A stretch of 64,000 nt of DNA from Ustilaginoidea virens (lineage: Eukaryota; Ascomycota; Sordariomycetes; Hypocreales; Clavicipitaceae), in the NCBI RefSeq assembly GCF_000687475.1, contig NC_057318.1:2604001-2668000 (forward strand). The letters are read 5' to 3'. Both the position numbers and the translations under genes were made by a program. Shown piece by piece: positions 1-11,114 of this stretch (the first letter of the stretch is position 1; every line of letters begins with the position of its first letter). The notes beneath the pieces were generated by a model that ran no database searches, was not told where the DNA came from, and was given only the letters and a program-made list of their open reading frames with translations.

Positions 1-413
1 GGTTGAAAAGGCCCGATATAGTGGGGCTGCTGACGTATTATATACGTGGCAAAGCGAGCATTACGGGGAGCTTTCTTACTGGCTACCTTAGATGCCTAGG
101 CCCACCCCTCCTTCGTATATATATAGGATAGCTTTCCCCCTTCTTTCTAGATAGTAAAAGGGCAGAACAATCGAGTCTATTAATGCACTATATGCCTCTT
201 AACTTCTTACCTTCCCTGCGTTTTCTGGTTATCTTATATTTGCCTTGCCTTTACACTTGCCTTGCTTTATAGCACTTGTATAGTCTTAGGACTTAGTGAA
301 AAATCTAGTATTTATACTAAGATTAGTTCACAGGTCGCAGACAGTCTTGTGCCATCTAGCTAGCTAGTAAGGCTCTGCTTTTATAGTGACCTTGAGAATT
401 GCAATAAGGGTGC
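1..413 (+). repeat. COP1-type LTR, 3' part (runs off the left edge)
   Basis: This stretch aligns with the second half of the two complete COP1 LTRs (11485-11875 and 17975-18365). It includes the TATA-like run near 116-128 and the identical block from about 301 to the LTR end at GAATTGCAA. It stops where those LTRs stop. What follows (TAAGGGTGCATAAG) is not the COP1 primer-binding site, so this is a solo or 3' LTR rather than a 5' LTR. It differs from the COP1 LTRs mostly by C/T and G/A changes plus a small insertion near 50. Confidence 0.85.
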
Positions 414-1298
414 ATAAGTTCCCTTAGAGGCTTAGCCGTACTATCTGCCGTAGAACTCTTTAGCACTATAGCAGCCCTAGCCGGTACTATTGCGTCCCCT
501 GCCGCTACTGCCGCAGACCTTATAGTATCTTTATCAGGCCTTATTATAGCCCCTCTTATATTCCCCGTATAATATATCTCTTAAAATGCTATATTAGGGT
601 TGTATAGGCAACTATCTGTACTAAGCCTACTTACTATATATATATCTAACCCCCTAGAAATACCACCCTAAGGGTTATATGCAGCCGCCCCTGCTACTAT
701 TACTCTTATAGTAGCAGCCGCTATAGGGGTATATTGACCCCGATAGTGCTAAAGAGGGCCTATATAGCGACGTGTATAGTGGTTATAATATAAGAGAGGG
801 GGGAGGATAGTATTAGCCTGGGAGAGGGGCGTATAAGCTTAATAATTTTTTTTTAATATTTTAAGGGTTTTTTTTTTATAAATAGGCGTTAAGGCGTTAT
901 TTATAGGTCGAGTATACCTTATTTCGATAGCCTAGCGGGCCTATTATATATATAAATATCACCCTATTTAATTTTAAATACCTTTTATACTATTAAATTT
1001 TTAAAGTTTTCTAAGGGTTCCTATATAGGTAAGTCATACCCTTTCTATTTAATTAGTATATTATAATTCCTACCTTAGCCCTAAACGTTTTTTGCTACTA
1101 ATATCGCCTTAACCTTATATTCTTTATATAGCTAATTAGAATCTTAAGGGAATTAAATAGGGGCCTAAGCCTAATATCAATTACGGTCTATATTAAAAGC
1201 GGATCGGAAGCGGCCTATTCGATAAAGTTAATATAAAAAACTAGGTAGATATGTTTAGGGATATTAAGCCGGACGATAAATAGGGATAGGATAGCAAT
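414..1298. other. Unassigned AT-rich, RIP-like DNA
   Basis: I recognise no element or gene here. The first 350 bases are moderately GC-rich with scattered GCAGCCGC-type words. From about 840 there are long T-tracts and TATA runs. No other part of the window aligns with it by eye. It may be the old flank into which the left LTR and COP2-C inserted, or a third eroded element. Direction and coding content are unknown. Confidence 0.5.
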
Positions 1299-1681
1299 TG
1301 TCGGAATCGTCGGTTAGTCAGTTAGTCGGTTAGTTAGTTAGTCACTCAGTTAGTGCACCTGATAGTGACGCGGCATATATGGCTATAGTATATATGCATA
1401 CGTAGTCAGTCAGTCACTCAGTCAGTGCACCTGATAGTGACGCGGCATATATGGCTATGGCACATAGGCATACGTAGTCATTGCGTGCCCGGCACATATA
1501 TGCATATAAGGCATATCGCCGCTCTCAGTCTTATCTTTCCTTTTTTCTTTCTTAGTTAGACTGATTACAATATATTCACTTCAGGGACGATCAATACCTC
1601 TGATAGGTGATATTATAATAGTCACCGATACAGTAGTATCACGCGCGCACCCTACGTACTAGGACCTGGGCTAGCTTAATA
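1299..1681 (+). repeat. 5' LTR of COP2-C with a 72-bp direct duplication
   Basis: It starts TGTCGGAATCG, as in the 5' LTR of COP2-A, and shares the ATCACGCGCGC / CCCTACGTA block near its 3' end. It contains two tandem copies of a 72-bp unit, about 1333-1404 and 1405-1476, recognisable by GTGCACCTGATAGTGACG at 1353 and 1425. The right end is set at 1681 by alignment of the following CTAATCAGT with the leaders of A and B. A terminal CA has probably become TA. Confidence 0.65.
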
Positions 1682-1825
1682 CTAATCAGTATTACAATAA
1701 TAATATAAATTAGCTAGAGATTTATCTAAAAGAGACAATCTCGGCGAAATCGTACTAATCTGAGGGATAAATTACGTATATTAACCTTCCCTCCTCCCGT
1801 CCATTACGAGGCTTACTTATACTAC

Positions 1826-1998
1826 TAAATATCACGCTTTAACAATACCAATAAGCAACTAAATTACATATTTTGCAAAAAGGTTATATATCACGCTTTG
1901 ACGACACCAATTAGCCACCAAATTACACTCTGCAAAAAGGCTATATATCACGATTTTTGACGATACCATTTAGCCACTAAATTATATACTTTGTAAAC
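1826..1998 (+). repeat. Three ~58-bp tandem repeats in the COP2-C leader
   Basis: ATATCACGCTTT-like starts recur at about 1829, 1887 and 1945. Each is followed by a gacgacACCAATTAGCCACC-like segment and GCAAAAAGG. The repeats lie between the LTR and the gag start. The COP2-A leader has repeats in the same position but of different sequence. Confidence 0.8.
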
Positions 1999-2041
1999 GC
2001 TTATGTTTATACTTTTCCTCTTTTTTTCACTTTTAAGTATT

Positions 2042-2745
2042 ATGGATTCATCACGACTATTATTACCTACACCACCATCTTTATTACTGCCTGAGCCACT
2101 GCGAAAATATACTAAGCTTATTGATAAGAATTGGATTAATGCGAATGAATATATTGATCCACAAAATGCAACCGATACCAACTTATATAATCGGCTAATA
2201 TACCGCTTTAACGCTTATGATATAGGCGAAGATATAGATAACAATTTATAGGATATATTTTGCAATGACTTTAGCGAGTAGGATGAAGTCTCATTTAAAC
2301 GCATTAATAAGGAGCTACTACAGGAATTCCGTATAGTTCTACGTAAGCATAGCGTATATGCAGGACCATTAGGATCAGCAGTTATACCAGCTTTAATCAA
2401 CTGCCTACAACAACCAGAAAACCCTACATAGCCACAAGAAGAAATAAGCCGACAACTACGACGCAAAACATTTATATCGCGATTAAATCCCTATAGGGAA
2501 GTATCTATACCAATTGGTAATACTGCACGAGAATTATAAATGCTTCGAAATACACCTGCAAAAGCTATATCACAAGCAATAGTCATGCAATTACCTTTAC
2601 TAGAAAGACTCTCACAAGCCCCTTCTTCTAATAGGGACTTTAATATATCTAGCGCTCAACTACGCTAAACGGAAATTATTCCCCCTTCAACTTCAAAATA
2701 GCCCCAGCCTCTTATTCCTATTATAAATGCCCCTACTAATACTGT
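2042..2745 (+). pseudogene. COP2-C gag, N-terminal part
   Basis: This is the structural protein (Gag) of a Ty1/Copia retrotransposon, which would form the virus-like particle. The ATG at 2042 is kept. About 30-60 residues in, NWINA, EYIDPQNAT and NLYNRL match the COP2-B start region (NWTNA, EPVDPDNAT, LHNRI), and this homology identifies it. The frame is broken by TAG at 2249, by another within SE*DE (a Trp codon in COP2-A), and by later TAG and TAA codons. The frame can be followed to the end of the fragment. Nothing downstream of gag survives. The call rests on homology to the two better copies in the same window. Confidence 0.7.
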
Positions 2746-3670
2746 TATAATTCTGAGGGTAAATATAAAGTGAAGCCGGTATAAGGCAAGACAGATATAA
2801 ATAACCAGAAACGCAGGAAAGGTGAAAAAAAAGTTAAGAGGCATATAGTGCATTAACAGATTCAATTGTACTACCCTTCTATTATCTAAAAAGAAAGAGA
2901 AAAGCTATCCTAAATATATCTAAAGGAGGGTAGGCCTAGGCATCTAAGGTAGCCAATAAGAGAGCTCCTTATAATACCCATTATACCACAATATATCCTG
3001 CCTTACCATATATTTAAAAATAAGGTCTGATACGTCATATCAAACCTTATTAACTATTTAAAATAATGCCCGGTGTACCATATAATATCCAGCCGTATTA
3101 AATATTTTGAATAATGCCCGGTGTGCCACGTAATATCCAGCCGTATTAAATATCTTTTAAATAAGGCCCGGTGTGCCTACGTAATATCCGGCTGTATTAA
3201 ATATTTTTAAATAAGACCCGGTATACCTACGTAATATCCGGCCGTATTAAATATTTTTTAAATAAGGCCCGGTGTGCCTATGTAATATCCGGCCGTATTA
3301 AATATTTTTAAATAAGACCCGGTATGCCCACGTAATATCCGGCCGTATTAAATATTTTTAAATAAGGTCCGGTATGCCACGTAACATCCGGCCTTACCAA
3401 ATATCTTTTAAATTAGGCCCGGTACGTCATATGCCGCCTTATCATATATTTTAAAAATAAGGCCCAATACGTTATATCAAGCCTTACTAAAAGTAAGGCC
3501 CGATAAAGGCCTACCTTATTTGGTATATAGTACTAATCCACTGAAAATCCGGAAGGTAAACGGTAAAGGCCTAAGGTTAGCAAGACCACCGTAAGTCCGG
3601 TGGGACAGTCGTAAGTCCAAGAGACGGTGGAAGGGCTAGCAGTCTAGTAGACTACCATAAGATTTTAACA
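2746..3670 (-). repeat. Reverse-oriented COP1-like solo LTR, variant subfamily
   Basis: Read on the minus strand it starts TGTTAAAATCTTATGGTAG at 3670, like the COP1 LTR start TGTTAAAATCCTATAGTAG. It carries the same TTTTCAGTGGATTA and lower TATGCCTCTTAAC blocks and ends near 2746. The middle differs from COP1. Where COP1 has ~20-bp ACTAGCGTGGTGG repeats, this copy has a 50-bp tandem array. Part of the LTR 3' region is missing. No COP1 internal DNA is attached. I could not find a matching target duplication (ACTGT left, ATAAT right), so one edge may be rearranged. Confidence 0.75.
3018..3475 (-). repeat. 50-bp tandem array, about nine units, inside the LTR
   Basis: The word CCCGG(T/G)GTGCC or a close variant recurs at about 3069, 3117, 3167, 3217, 3268, 3318, 3368 and 3418, a period of 48-51 bp. 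Each unit holds GTAATATCCGGCCGTATTAA and a run of T then AAATAAGG. Units differ mainly by transitions. There are no unique spacers, so this is a satellite-like expansion within the LTR. Confidence 0.9.
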
Positions 3671-3678
3671 ATAATAGC

Positions 3679-3716
<38 letters not shown>
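3671..3716. repeat. (TAA)n microsatellite
   Basis: An uninterrupted AAT/ATA run of more than ten units lies between the solo LTR and recognisable TAD2 sequence. TAD2 copy b has an interrupted version of the same tract (about 49755-49805), so the tract belongs to the LINE 3' region and has expanded here. Confidence 0.85.
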
Positions 3717-4699
3717 GAATAAGATGCCTAAACGATCTGCTATATTAGATAAGGGGGTGAATACGATTCTTACGTATAATAGGGCCGCAGCTGACCTTTA
3801 TATAATAGCCTAGAGAGCCGCACGCCTAGCCCTATAGGCCTTATCTAACCCGATCGGAGGATCCCGATCACTATTACCGGAGCCAATAAGGTATAGTCTA
3901 GATCGCGCCCGCTATATAATAAGGCTGATATAAATAGGGACTAGTGCGGCATATTATCTATATGCCCTAGCAGGTAAAATATATATATAGCTTAAGCACA
4001 CCCTTAAAAACTAGGTTTTAGTCTAGGACCTTTTTGATGCGTAAGCAACTTTAGCTAAGGGGGAGAGGTATATTTCTAAGTTATATGCGGTATAGTCCGC
4101 CGGCTAATAGTTATTACTTTTAGGTGGATAACTATAAGGCCCTCTAGTAGAGGGCTAAATAGGCATCCTCCTCTTATGGATATAGTTGGGCAGCAGTAGT
4201 AATAGTAATAATAGTAGGGGGCCTTAGCGCTTTTAGGGTAATCTAGGAGATATTAGACCTTAAAGAAAGGAAGGTTTTCGCTTTAAAATAATAGGCCTAT
4301 ACCTAAGAGGATATTACTATATTATTATAGGTTTTTTTAGCCTAAGAGGAGGGGGAGGGGGCTTTAGAGGGGGTATAGACTAAGGATAAAGGGAGGGAGA
4401 GCAATAGGGAGAGTAAAAAGGGGGAAAAAAGGGAAAAGAAAGCCTTTAATATTAAAATAATAACTATTAATTAGTTTTAGCCTATAGGACCTAAAAGATT
4501 TACTTATTCTTAGGGCTACTTATTCCTACTTTAGGATTACTATAAATATTATGCGGGGGCTATATAGGGGTATTTAATACCTCCTTTAGCTATATTATAC
4601 TAAAGGGATTAGGCAAGTTAGAATCAATTAAGTCGGTTAATACTAAATATCTAGCGGATGATTATTTATATAAAATATAATTTATTAAGTGCAATAGAT

Positions 4700-5181
4700 G
4701 TACTATATCGATTGTAAAGTAGGTTAAGGCTAAGGCCGGGCCTAAAGAGTTTATATTATTATCGATAATATTTTAAGTAAGAGAGGATAATATAATCAAG
4801 GTCTTCTAGGGCCTCCCTATAGTAGTGGAGAGGTAATAGCACCAAAGGAATATATTAGTAGTAGAGAAAGAAATTAAGGCCGATTTTTTCTATATAGAGT
4901 TGGGTAAGTATTGCCGACTTATGCTTTTATAGGCCTTTATATAATTAAGTTATTTTCGCTACAAATCGGAAGTCTAATACCCTTTTAGCCGCTAGAATTT
5001 TATACTAAGGGTATTTTGCCTTTACTATTACCTAATTGCTTTATTATTAGTTATATTAGTCTTTTATTAGTCGCTCTTCGGCTAAAAGCTAGCTAAGGTT
5101 AGGGTTAAGAAATAGTATATAGGCTAAAAGTTTTTAGTAGCTCTTCCTTTATTAGTATTAAAGTATCGCTACTATTGCTAC
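4700..5181 (-). pseudogene. TAD2a ORF2 C-terminal tail
   Basis: Read on the minus strand, this part of the LINE polyprotein contains LYKGLxKHKSA and, at about 4873-4889, KIGLN. These match the C-terminal tail of TAD1 (LYKNLYKYKSS, EKIGLNKFLYK at about 10480-10560). The domain follows RT in Tad1-type LINEs and normally includes cysteine pairs, which are not clear here. Stops are TAG/TAA where TAD1 has Q or W. The homology to TAD1 fixes strand and family; the exact protein end cannot be set. Confidence 0.6.
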
Positions 5182-5434
5182 TATCACGGACTCGGGTTAT
5201 GCCTGTGTTATAGATTGGCTAGGGCTCGGGCTGCACCCGTGCCTAGTCCGGACGGAATACATAAGGCAGACATGCGGGCCGATAGGGCAATATTAGGGCT
5301 CTAGCCCGCACTATATACGGATATATATAGACTGCGGAAAAGACCCGATTCGGGCTTTTCTCCCTTCCTCTTTAGTTTTATTAATATATCCGATTGACGC
5401 CTATTCGCAATCGCCCTAGGGCCAGTCCGTTATA
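5182..5434 (+). repeat. 5' LTR of GYP2
   Basis: It is 253 bp, starts TATCACGGACTCGGG (TG mutated to TA) and ends AGTCCGTTATA. It aligns along its length with the GYP1 LTRs (19313-19566 and 39288-39541) and the GYP3 LTR (48218-48469). A TATA-like ATATATATAG lies near 5320. Confidence 0.85.
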
Positions 5435-5689
5435 ATTAATAAAACTCTCTTAACCCTTATTATTATATCTTATACAACTGCCGATAATAGATATAGACCC
5501 CTTGTAGAATATTACAGGCTCGGTTAATGCCTAATGCAACTAAAAACTTTCGCAATTTTGCCCGCACCTTAGTACCGGCGCGAATATACCCCTAAAATAG
5601 TTAAAATGTTGCTAAATTAATTCCTTACCTCATCTTACCCTATCTGCTAATAGCATATCGGCACCGGGAGGAAGGCGCGGTCGAGGCAG

Positions 5690-7080
5690 TAGAAATTATA
5701 AATATAGACGGAAGAAATAGAGGTAGACTCAAGTCGAGCCACTATAACTACTGTATCACTATCGCTAACGATAACTATAGACGAATCAGCGCTAATATTA
5801 TATAAACTAATATAGGAACCTAAAAAAAAACCGAATTACTTACATAGTATTATTAAAAGATCGCAAATTATATCCCGGTAGCTATGCTGGGAAATATATA
5901 GAGTGCTATTACTAGCCTAATCAATAGTATTAAATATATTAACCGAACTAACCCTACCTTAAACTCGAACTCGAATTTAAACCTTATTATAACTAATAAT
6001 CTAGAAAAAATAGTAGAAAGCGCTATAAATAAAGCTTTTGCCTTAAAAACCCCCTTTAGAATAATTTAGGCTAGTATTACTGCCAAAGGCATACTAATAA
6101 TTATACCACCTGGACCGACCACTCTACCTATACTACTAAGAATCTATTGCAAAATAATAATTAAAAGAGATAATATTGCTAAGAACCTATAATAGAGAAC
6201 CCTTATTAAGATTATAAAAGCGGTAAATACTACTACTAGAGATATTAACACTATAGCAGCCTGCCGACTCTATAGTGGAAATATAGTCGTTACCTTTATA
6301 AAAGCTATATCCTATTTTATTATAAAAACTATATAGATCCCCCTTATATTTGGTATAGGAGCTATACTAAATATCTATGCCTTTAGTATTATTCTTAAAG
6401 GATTTCCTACCTAATTCTCTAAAAATATCCCTATTAAAGATATTAAATTAAATCTAGCCTAAGCTAATAGCCCTAATATTAGTAGAATCGCTATAAAGAA
6501 ACCTTATAAAGAAGTAATAAAAGCCCCCCTAATTATTAGAGTAACTAATATAGAAATAGTAAACTAATTTTATAAGACTAGAGTTATTTATTAAATAGAA
6601 ATCTTTAAGGCTAAACTATATAATAAAACTATCTATTTAAGATAATACTACTAATACTTTAAATTTGGATATATTGCAAATTATTATAGGGAGACCCTTT
6701 AATGCGGATAGTATAGTATAGAGAGATACCCCAATAGAGATAAAGACTACCTTAGTATTATTAATAATAAAAGAGAATACTATTTTAACTACTAAAGACT
6801 CTATTTAGCTTAGTCCTAATTCTACTTTATAGCAAACTAATAATAGGATATCGTAAAATAGGCTTATAGCACTAAACTAATATAATTCGCAAATACTAAT
6901 ACTTTATTAATGCCTCCCCCTTTTATCCTAAAGAATAAGGGCTATAAATACCTCGCTAGTAACTCCCTAAAAAAGGACTCCTTAAAAAAATAAATTAGTA
7001 GACTATATAAAAAAAGCTTTATTACCCCTGAAAGGAATAATAGTAGTAGTAATATTGCTATATTCTTTTAACCTAATTTA
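5690..7080 (+). pseudogene. TAD1a ORF1 (Gag-like RNA-binding protein)
   Basis: LINE ORF1 would coat the element RNA. This copy is riddled with TAG/TAA and a few indels. The recognisable block is VIYxxEIFxAKLY followed by a CCHC-like region near 6650-6720 (YFKFGYIANYY, with cysteines mutated). Copy b keeps the first Cys as CFKFGYI. Spacing and order match Tad1-type ORF1. The start is uncertain. The first 150 bp of the element are presumed 5'UTR and promoter. Confidence 0.65.
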
Positions 7081-7089
7081 TTTAAGCCT

Positions 7090-10000
7090 ATTGCTATTAA
7101 TACACCGAGAGCCTTAACCCCCTAGCTTCAATACTAATAATAGAAGTATTATATTAGAATATATAAAAGAAATTACTATTAGTGTACCTCGCTTTTAACT
7201 ATAAATTAGAACTAGATATTATCGCCCTCTAGGAATTTACGGCCCTAAATAGACTCCCTTTATACTCTAGCCTTAGTAGATATTAAATAACTACCTATAG
7301 TAGACGTATAGCAATCTATATCTATAAAAGATATACTTTTAGCTCTTAGGCAATAGACTTAGGTATAGACTAATACTATATTATACTTTATAATACTAAT
7401 ATCTATTCTATTTACTCTTTAATCCTTTTCTTAAATTAGTCTACCCCCTTTTAAAAATTCGCCTAAACCCCCCCTTATCTTTATAGTATTTTTACTAGCG
7501 ACTTTAATATCTATTACCCTATATAGGACCACTCTTATAGAACCTTTTAGGCTATAATACCTTTTTTAAATTTATATTAAAATAGAAGCTAGCCCTTATA
7601 ATACTATAGGGAGAAATAACTAGATAAGCCTTAGGCAAACGTAATAGCACTATCGATTATATATAAAGTATAGGCGACCTTAATATAAAGTTTATAGGGG
7701 CGGTAGATATTACCGGATCTAATTATATCCCTTAAATAATCTAGGTAGAAATAAGACTAAACGAGTTTCGCAAATTACTACTAATATATTAATAGAAGAA
7801 ACTTAATAAAATTCTTGCCTATACTAAAGCTAAAATTAGAATAGCTATCCTATATGCCTTATACCTACCCTAGTCCCCTATAGAGATCGATACTTTCGCC
7901 GAATAGCTTATAATTTAATTATAGACTATCGCTAATATTATTATACCTAAAAGAGGAACTAAACCGCTAGGAAGGGCCTTATAGTAGACCTAAAAAGTAT
8001 AGTCGGCTATAATAGTGGCCTATAAGGCTATAAAAAATTAGAGAAAAGACTATATTAGCCTTAATTAGTTAATAGTATAAAGAGTAGAGATAAACTAAAT
8101 TAAGGTTATTTAAAAGGAAAAGCGTTAAATATAGAGAGAAGCTATTAATAAGGCTATAACGAAAAATATAGACTTATAGTCTCTGGAGAAATAGGCCTAA
8201 TTATATAGTAGACTCCTTTTAAAATTAAAAGAAATCCCTATACTTCTTAAAGGCGAAAGAGTATAAATATAAAAAGCAAAAATATACTGCTCTAAAGTAG
8301 AAATATTAATAGAAAGATTCTTCCTAATATTAATAACTATCCTTAATAATATTTTAAACTTATAATTCCCCTACTTTATTAATATAATATTCGCCCCTAA
8401 TAATAAATTCTTAAAAGCGGATATTTATAATACCCTCTAATATATAGCTAGCTAAAAAGCATTAGGCCTTAATAGTATATTAATAGGATTCTTTAAAGCC
8501 TATAAAGAATTAGTTATTAGAGCCCTAATAATACTCCTTAATGCTATATATAGAACCGGTTACTACCTAATATAATTCTAAGAAGCTAAAGTTATAATAT
8601 TAAGAAAACCTAGTAAAATATCTAAAGAATATTAAAGAGCTAAAGCCTAATGCCTAATATCCCTCTTAAACCTCTTTAAAAAAAATACTTAAAGCTATAA
8701 TAGCAAAAAGACTAATAATAATCGCAAAAGAATAGAAATTACTACTAAATATATAAATAGGCAATAGAGTAAATAGATTAATAGATATAGCGCTATATAC
8801 TCTAATAGAAGCAGTTAAGGCTACCTAATAACATAAAGGAATAGTATTACCACTATAATTAGATATCTCTGCAGCATTTAATACTATTAATTATACTAGA
8901 CTTATATACCTCCTCCTCTAAAGTAGTACCTTTTAATAGATAGCAGCCTAAGTCTAAGGCTTTACTATATTATATTTAGCTAAAATCTTCTTTAAAGGCT
9001 AATCTACCTAATAATTCCTAATTATAGTAAAAGTGCCCTAAGGCTTTTTAATCTCCCTAATCCTTTTCGTCTTCTATATTACACCCTTATACTATAGATT
9101 TAAAGTAGTAAATAACTCGCTAACCTTAGGATTTACAGACGATATTAATATAATTATATACGGCAAAATAACGCGGGATATAATTATAACCCTCTCAAAA
9201 GTATAAAAAATCTACGAAAAATAGTTAGTAAAGGCTAGATTAAAATTTAACCTAGCAAAAAGCAAGCTACTATACTTTACTAAATAGTACCGACTAAATA
9301 CTACAATAATATAATTTGGCAATACCATTATCTAGCCTATATAATATATTTAATTCCTTAGAGTAGAAATTAACTATAAATTTAGCTAGTCTAACTATAG
9401 GGCCTAAATAATAAAAAAACTAGAAAGATAGAAGCTTACTTTTATTACTTTAGTAGCCTCTATATAGGATTACTAGTTCTATAAAGCCTAACTACTAATA
9501 TTATTATTATTATTATTATATTACTCTAGAGGCTATTTAGACTTAAATAACCTATCTAGTACTTCTATAGGATAAATCGGAAAGGAAAAACCTAGCGGTC
9601 GGGAGGAAAACCCTTCCTGCGTTCTTAAATACCGTTATATGTCGCCCCGCGGCGGGGGCGATGGGTGTCTGGTGCGTAAGAGAGTAAGGTGCGCAGCCGC
9701 TTAGGACTATATCTGGCGGCGTTACTTGGGAAGAGTGCGAGTATAAGTTCCGGGGGTGTTGGGCCCGGGTTGGGGTTCTATCGGGTTTAAAGTGAGGGGG
9801 AGGTGAGGTTAGGGGGGGTAGGATTAGCGGTATTCTCGCCGGGCGCGTGCCTATGAGGGCCCGGGCGTATCTCGGGCGCATTAGTCTGCGGTGCGTAGGC
9901 AAAAGTGAGCCGAATTTAAGGATAAAGTCTAACTACTATATATATAGGTTATTAGAACTATAATCGCCTTTAGAGCTAGAATCTAGTATACTTTTACTAA

Positions 10001-10800
10001 TCCGGGAGATATAATACGAGGTATTATATATAGTCTAGCCGCTAAATAATTAAATTGCCTCTATATAATTATAAAAGCCTACTAAATAATACCTATTATA
10101 ATTATAGAAACTAAAGTAGTGGTCCCCCTATTTAACCTCTACCTTAATTAAGCCTAATAACGATTCCTTATTAGAACTTAAGAAAATAGTATAGCCGACC
10201 TTATCTCTAATATATATACTATTATTTAGGCTCGGCTATAATAAAGACCTACCTATAGATAAAAGCAACTGACTGAAAATAAAATACTAAATTATATAGC
10301 CTTTAAAGACTTAATTCTACTTTAAGACGATAAATTATCCTTCGCCTATACTCTAGCTCTTAAATAAATAAAAAAATAGTAATCTAAATAATAACTCGCT
10401 TAAGTATAATACCCACTAAAAAACCGCCCTACAACTAAATATATCCCCGATTTTACTTCTATAAAGAAGATATTGGACCTCTATAAAAACCTTTATAAAT
10501 ATAAGTCCTCCCTCCTTACCTAATTTAAAACGGAAAAAATAGGTCTTAATAAATTCCTATATAAAATAAAGGTCCTATCTATTTATTACTTATACTATTA
10601 ATATAGACCTAATATAGAAAATATTAAATATATAATCCTAAAGTATAGTAATTATCTTAAAAACCTTCCCCTCTATATCTAAAACCGCCCTATATTAGAT
10701 AAGTATAGTATTATTTAAGCCCTTAAAAATAAAGATTTAGCTAAATAGGTTATTAAATAGGTCTTTAATATCTACCGGCTTGAATAATTTATCCTAGCTA
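7090..10800 (+). pseudogene. TAD1a ORF2 (endonuclease - RT - C-terminal tail)
   Basis: In order: an apurinic-type endonuclease (about 7140-7700, with ILxxxDFNxYYPLxDHS-like sequence near 7500); reverse transcriptase (about 8440-9490), with ISLLN near 8660, LDISAAFNTINYT near 8860-8900 and FTDDINIII near 9130-9165; and a Tad-type C-terminal tail with LYKNLYKYKSS and KIGLNKFLYK (10470-10570). The protein would nick DNA and copy the element RNA. The RT catalytic DD is still visible, but many stops (all TAG/TAA) and the inserted TAD2 fragment at 9498 disable it. The frame shifts in several places compared with copy b. Confidence 0.75.
9498..9928 (-). mobile_element. TAD2 copy c: short 5'-truncated LINE fragment (3' UTR only)
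   Basis: It is flanked by the direct repeat CTAACTACTA (9488-9497 and 9929-9938). The empty site is seen in TAD1b at 58795-58815. The left edge is an (ATT)n run, which is the LINE 3' tail on the minus strand. It aligns with the 3' end of TAD2b (49165-49585). Unlike everything around it, it is GC-rich with many CpG and TGG words. It holds a hairpin, TCGCCCC/GGGGCGA, at about 9642-9661. It encodes nothing recognisable. Confidence 0.8.
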
Positions 10801-10809
10801 TTATATTTA

Positions 10810-11114
10810 CTGTCTATATAGACTTTAGCTCTAATAGCAATCTAATATAATTACACCCTAACCCTAAAACGTGTATATATATATATAGATAATTATAAAT
10901 AAAAATACGACTAACCTTTTAGATAGAAAAATATATCCTTTCTATATAAGCTATCTATAGTATTAATAGCCTTAGACCTTTAGCATTTTTAGTACCTTTA
11001 ACTTTCTAATTCTTTATTTACTCTATACTACCCTTATTATTACTATAATTATTATTAGGAGCTATTTTTACCTTCTTTTTTCCCTTCTCTTTCCCCTTTA
11101 GGGAAGGGGATATT
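10810..11114 (+). other. TAD1a 3' UTR, part 1
   Basis: Non-coding LINE 3' region with pyrimidine-rich TTCCCTTCTCTTTCCCC followed by AGGGAAGGGG, a local inverted repeat. It matches 59920-59960 of TAD1b. It ends at the COP1 target duplication ATATT (11110-11114). Confidence 0.75.

Larger units (their letters stand above)
1299..2745 (+). mobile_element. COP2 copy C, 5' part of a Ty1/Copia element, truncated
   Basis: A COP2-family LTR (1299-1681) is followed by a leader and the N-terminal part of gag. The LTR begins TGTCGGAATCG like COP2-A. The bases just after it (CTAATCAGT) match the same position in A (CTGATCAGT) and B. The element stops abruptly at 2745 against a reverse-oriented LTR. Protease, integrase, RT and the 3' LTR are absent from this copy within the window. 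It is a divergent subfamily, since its LTR body and leader carry different tandem repeats from A and B. Confidence 0.75.
3671..5181 (-). mobile_element. TAD2 copy a, 3' part of a Tad1-like LINE, cut by GYP2
   Basis: It aligns over its whole length with 49780-51302 of TAD2 copy b. Homology stops only because the GYP2 LTR begins at 5182, while in copy b the LINE continues (51303 on) into RT-coding sequence. On the minus strand the right part encodes the LINE C-terminal tail; the rest is the 3' region. The missing 5' part should lie beyond the right end of the window. The last five bases before GYP2 are GCTAC, the expected GYP2 target duplication. Confidence 0.75.

Noticed and set aside
3018..3475. 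Regular 50-bp repeats resembling a CRISPR array
   Set aside because: The repeats are continuous without unique spacers, lie in an LTR, and the genome is fungal.
3723..4150. Plus-strand frame starting MPKRSAILDKG, conserved with 49815-50240, with mostly third-position differences
   Set aside because: The same pattern is equally compatible with a minus-strand frame whose third positions coincide. The region lies in the 3' part of a minus-strand LINE whose C-terminal tail is proven just to the right. I do not claim an antisense gene, but the pattern merits a dN/dS test on more copies.
9552..9902. 116-codon open frame on the minus strand
   Set aside because: It lies in the TAD2 3' UTR fragment. 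The frame is not kept in the second copy (49200-49560), and the product is Pro/Arg-rich low complexity from GC-rich DNA.
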